Source: an uncultured Clostridium sp. (lineage in GTDB: Bacteria > Bacillota > Clostridia > TANB77 > CAG-508). From it: 32,746 nucleotides of DNA. Below are positions 31,372 to 32,746 of the stretch, piece after piece. The position numbers were made by a program, and so were the translations under genes. The notes beneath the pieces were generated by a model. The model saw only the letters and a program-made list of their open reading frames with translations. It had not been told where the DNA came from and ran no database searches. The DNA is taken from the NCBI GenBank assembly GCA_900554365.1, contig USGY01000014.1, positions 1 through 32,746 of the forward strand. Direction: 5' to 3'. Positions within the stretch are counted from its first letter, which is position 1; each line of letters begins with the position of its first letter.

Positions 31372-31578
31372 ATGATTACAATGCCAGCATTATTATTAAG
31401 AAAAAAAAGAATTGTTAAAAAATTACAAGAAAGTGGTGCATTTTCAGAAACAACTGCTAAAACACTACAAGAAGCGGGAGTATTTAATCCTGATGCTTTT
31501 CCAAAAATAACTGAAGAATTGGTAAAAGAAAAAGTTCTAGTTAAAACTAAAGATAATAAATATTATTTAGAAAAGTAA
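31372..31578 (+). CDS. Small hypothetical protein, last gene of the element
   Basis: A 68-residue protein, MITMPALLLRKKRIVKKLQESGA..., with a repeated GA-F motif (ESGAFSETTAKTLQEAGVFNPDAFP) and a C-terminal ITEELVKEKVLVKTKDNKYYL that looks like the wing of a small winged-helix domain. Ribosome site GGAGA is 8 bases before the ATG; a second ATG at 31381 is possible. TATAAT (31320-31325) lies about 45 bases upstream. I do not know the family. The 160 bases from here to the right att repeat hold only the arm repeats. Confidence 0.65.
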   Translation: MITMPALLLRKKRIVKKLQESGAFSETTAKTLQEAGVFNPDAFPKITEELVKEKVLVKTKDNKYYLEK

Positions 31579-31666
31579 TTATTAAATTACAATTTTATAA
31601 TTAATATAACTAATAATTATTTATTATTTTTTAACAATTTTTAAAATTATTTATTGGTATTCTATT

Positions 31667-31684
31667 TGCTCGGGATATGCTCGG
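31667..31684. repeat. Right-end TGCTCGG repeats, likely integrase arm sites
   Basis: TGCTCGG at 31667-31673 and 31678-31684, spaced by 11 bases as in the left cluster, 54-71 bases from the right core. The longer match (TGCTCGGGATATGCTCGG) follows the left-end unit closely. Confidence 0.75.
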
Positions 31685-31737
31685 AAACTTGTGGGAAAAT
31701 GCTTTAAAATAGCACGTTGCAGAGAGTTGACTTCCAA

Positions 31738-31748
31738 CATCTGCACCA
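31738..31748 (+). repeat. Attachment site core, right end
   Basis: CATCTGCACCA, identical to the last 11 bases of tRNA-Leu at 22406-22416. Just left of it TTCC is also shared at the same distance. Confidence 0.85.
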
Positions 31749-31793
31749 TTAAAACCTCAAGTAGTTCGTAAGATATGCTTGAGGTTTTAATTT
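31749..31793 (+). terminator. Original host terminator of tRNA-Leu
   Basis: TTAAAACCTCAAG (31749-31761) pairs perfectly with CTTGAGGTTTTAA (31778-31790) and is followed by TTTAT. Directly next to the right core, it would terminate tRNA-Leu once the element is excised. Confidence 0.75.
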
Positions 31794-31799
31794 ATAAAA

Positions 31800-32190
31800 A
31801 ATGTTCAAAGTCCTATAACGCGAATCGCTTTTAGCTCTATCTTTTAAAATAAATTGTGTGACACCATCAATTTTACCACTACCTACAGTGTGCCTAATCG
31901 TTAATGTTTTAGCTTTAAAGTATTTATATAATCTACCTTTTTATATTTATTGATTTAGGAACATCACTACCAACTTTTAATTTTCTATCTATAACTAGAT
32001 TGCCTTTACTATTTCTATGATATGCACTTGAATTCCGTTTTCTATAAGCTAAATCACTTATTTCAAAATAATAAGATAATTCTTTACTTGCTTCAATATG
32101 TTGTTGTTTAACAAATTCAAATAATTATTTATCAGTTTCATTTTGCCTTTTACTTCTAATCCATTCTCTTTTCAATCAATTTGGTAAAAT
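31800..32190 (-). pseudogene. Decayed gene of unknown function
   Basis: Minus-strand protein-like sequence in three frames. From about 32175: KREWIRSKRQNETDK, then an in-frame TAA (32127-32125), then LFEFVKQQHIEASKELSYYF and ...AYRKRNSSAYHRNSKGNLVIDRK... to a stop at 31933; a shifted frame gives KVDYINTLKLK; a third gives LTIRHTVGSGKIDGVTQFIL ...SRYRTLNI. At least one nonsense and two frameshift lesions are needed. I do not recognise the family. It is likely a remnant of an older insertion. Confidence 0.5.
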
Positions 32191-32350
32191 TTTTGTCTAC
32201 ATCTTTTTTATATAAGTATATCTCTTAACATTTTATATTAATTAATGTAATATATTATTATATTTCAGCTATTAATATTTGACACTATTACAAAGTAATA
32301 ATTGTAATACGTCAATATATTACGATAAAAAATTTTAAGGAAAATAAATA

Positions 32351-32746
32351 ATGGAATTTAATTTTAAAAGTAACAGTGCATATTCTTATATGAGATATGG
32401 TGGCTATCAAGGAAAATATAAAGGAAAAGAATGCTAAATCGTACATCTCTTAACAATCAATTAATTTATTCTAGTTTCTATTGTGAAAAAATAGATTGGA
32501 TAATTGAATATGCAAAAAAATGTATAAAACATTCAAAAAATATGTAGATTTAGCAAATAATAGTATAAATGACTATGATGAATATAGAGCAAGGGAAACT
32601 ATAAATGATTATTACTTTTTTGGAATACCATATAAAATAAACAGGTATGGAAATACACCAGAAATCTCTTGGCAACCTAATTGCTTAAAACAAGCAATAG
32701 ATATGGCTTTTGGATTTATGCTTTGCAGTGAAAAAAATCCTTTAAA
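32351..32746 (+). pseudogene. Decayed gene with two frameshifts, cut by the window edge
   Basis: AAGGA and ATG 32351 start a frame MEFNFKSNSAYSYMRYGGYQ that stops at 32437. A shifted frame continues RMLNRTSLNNQLIYSSFYCE to a stop near 32546, and a third frame (KKYVDLANNSINDYDEYRAR ... ISWQPNCLKQAIDMAFGFML) is open to the end of the window. The pieces join as one protein if two indels are allowed, near 32430 and in the A-runs about 32510-32540. Family unknown. The 160 bases before it hold an imperfect inverted repeat (TTGACACTATTAC with GTAATACGTCAA, 32278-32315) that may contain its promoter. Confidence 0.5.

Larger units (their letters stand above)
22406..31748. mobile_element. Integrative mobilizable element in tRNA-Leu
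   Basis: The element is about 9.3 kb, bounded by an 11-base direct repeat of the tRNA-Leu 3' end. It carries a Tn916-type tyrosine integrase, an excisionase-like HTH protein, a MobV relaxase with a palindrome-rich upstream region, four HTH-type regulators, a yjdF gene and several small genes. No type IV secretion, coupling protein or replication initiator is recognisable, so I call it mobilizable rather than conjugative. Short TGCTCGG repeats inside both ends mark likely integrase arm sites. The flanking repeats and the integrase make the ends firm; the exact crossover within the 11 bases is not known. Confidence 0.88.

Noticed and set aside
22417..31748. Full conjugative element
   Set aside because: No VirB4, coupling protein or other type IV secretion gene is present in 9.3 kb; mobilizable fits better.

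Overview
The window is very AT-rich DNA from a low-GC Firmicute, most likely an uncultured spore-former-type Clostridia lineage. The evidence is gene content (CIRCE-controlled groESL, CarD, BioY, DnaE, a MgtA-type ATPase, cytoplasmic GH13 amylase), strong GGAGG-type ribosome sites, TTGACA/TATAAT promoters, tRNAs with encoded CCA, and a MobV/Tn916-like-integrase mobile element. I cannot name a species from sequence alone.

Layout. 1-1350 holds the start of an unknown gene, tRNA-Gly(UCC), a frameshifted small gene and tmRNA (all minus strand). 1399-9745 holds an RluA-family pseudouridine synthase that may be leaderless, an unknown acidic protein, groES-groEL behind a CIRCE operator, tRNA-Thr(CGU), ftsY with a UPF0182 membrane protein, and a DUF5665 membrane protein. 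9783-12505 (minus) holds tyrS with a zinc-ribbon protein, bioY and a YbgC-like thioesterase. 12672-22197 holds alpha-amylase with dnaE (plus), a Mg-type P-ATPase (minus), then NUDIX hydrolase, dUTPase and CarD (plus). tRNA-Leu(UAA) follows at 22329-22416.

An integrative mobilizable element of about 9.3 kb sits in the 3' end of tRNA-Leu. Its last 11 bases (CATCTGCACCA) recur at 31738-31748. TGCTCGG repeats with helical-turn spacing lie inside both ends and look like integrase arm sites. The left arm of the element carries a MobV relaxase with a palindrome-rich putative oriT, then an Int-Xis-DUF3846 operon read leftward. The middle has an XRE regulator and, divergent from it, a highly structured RNA locus: a 20-codon ORF whose start region is complementary (17 of 18) to the loop of a terminator hairpin about 150 bases downstream, and that hairpin has its own promoter. 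This looks like an undescribed antisense-controlled small ORF, perhaps a type I toxin-antitoxin or leader-peptide switch. Next come a stand-alone Spo0A C-terminal-type DNA-binding protein, two more XRE regulators (one membrane-anchored), a yjdF gene behind what appears to be a yjdF riboswitch, a DUF3953-like gene broken at an A7 run, and a small unknown gene. No conjugation apparatus or replication protein is recognisable, so transfer would rely on a helper.

Right of the element (31749-32746) there are only decayed genes: one on the minus strand broken by a stop and frameshifts, and one on the plus strand broken by two frameshifts and running off the end. This suggests the tRNA-Leu downstream region is an old integration hotspot.
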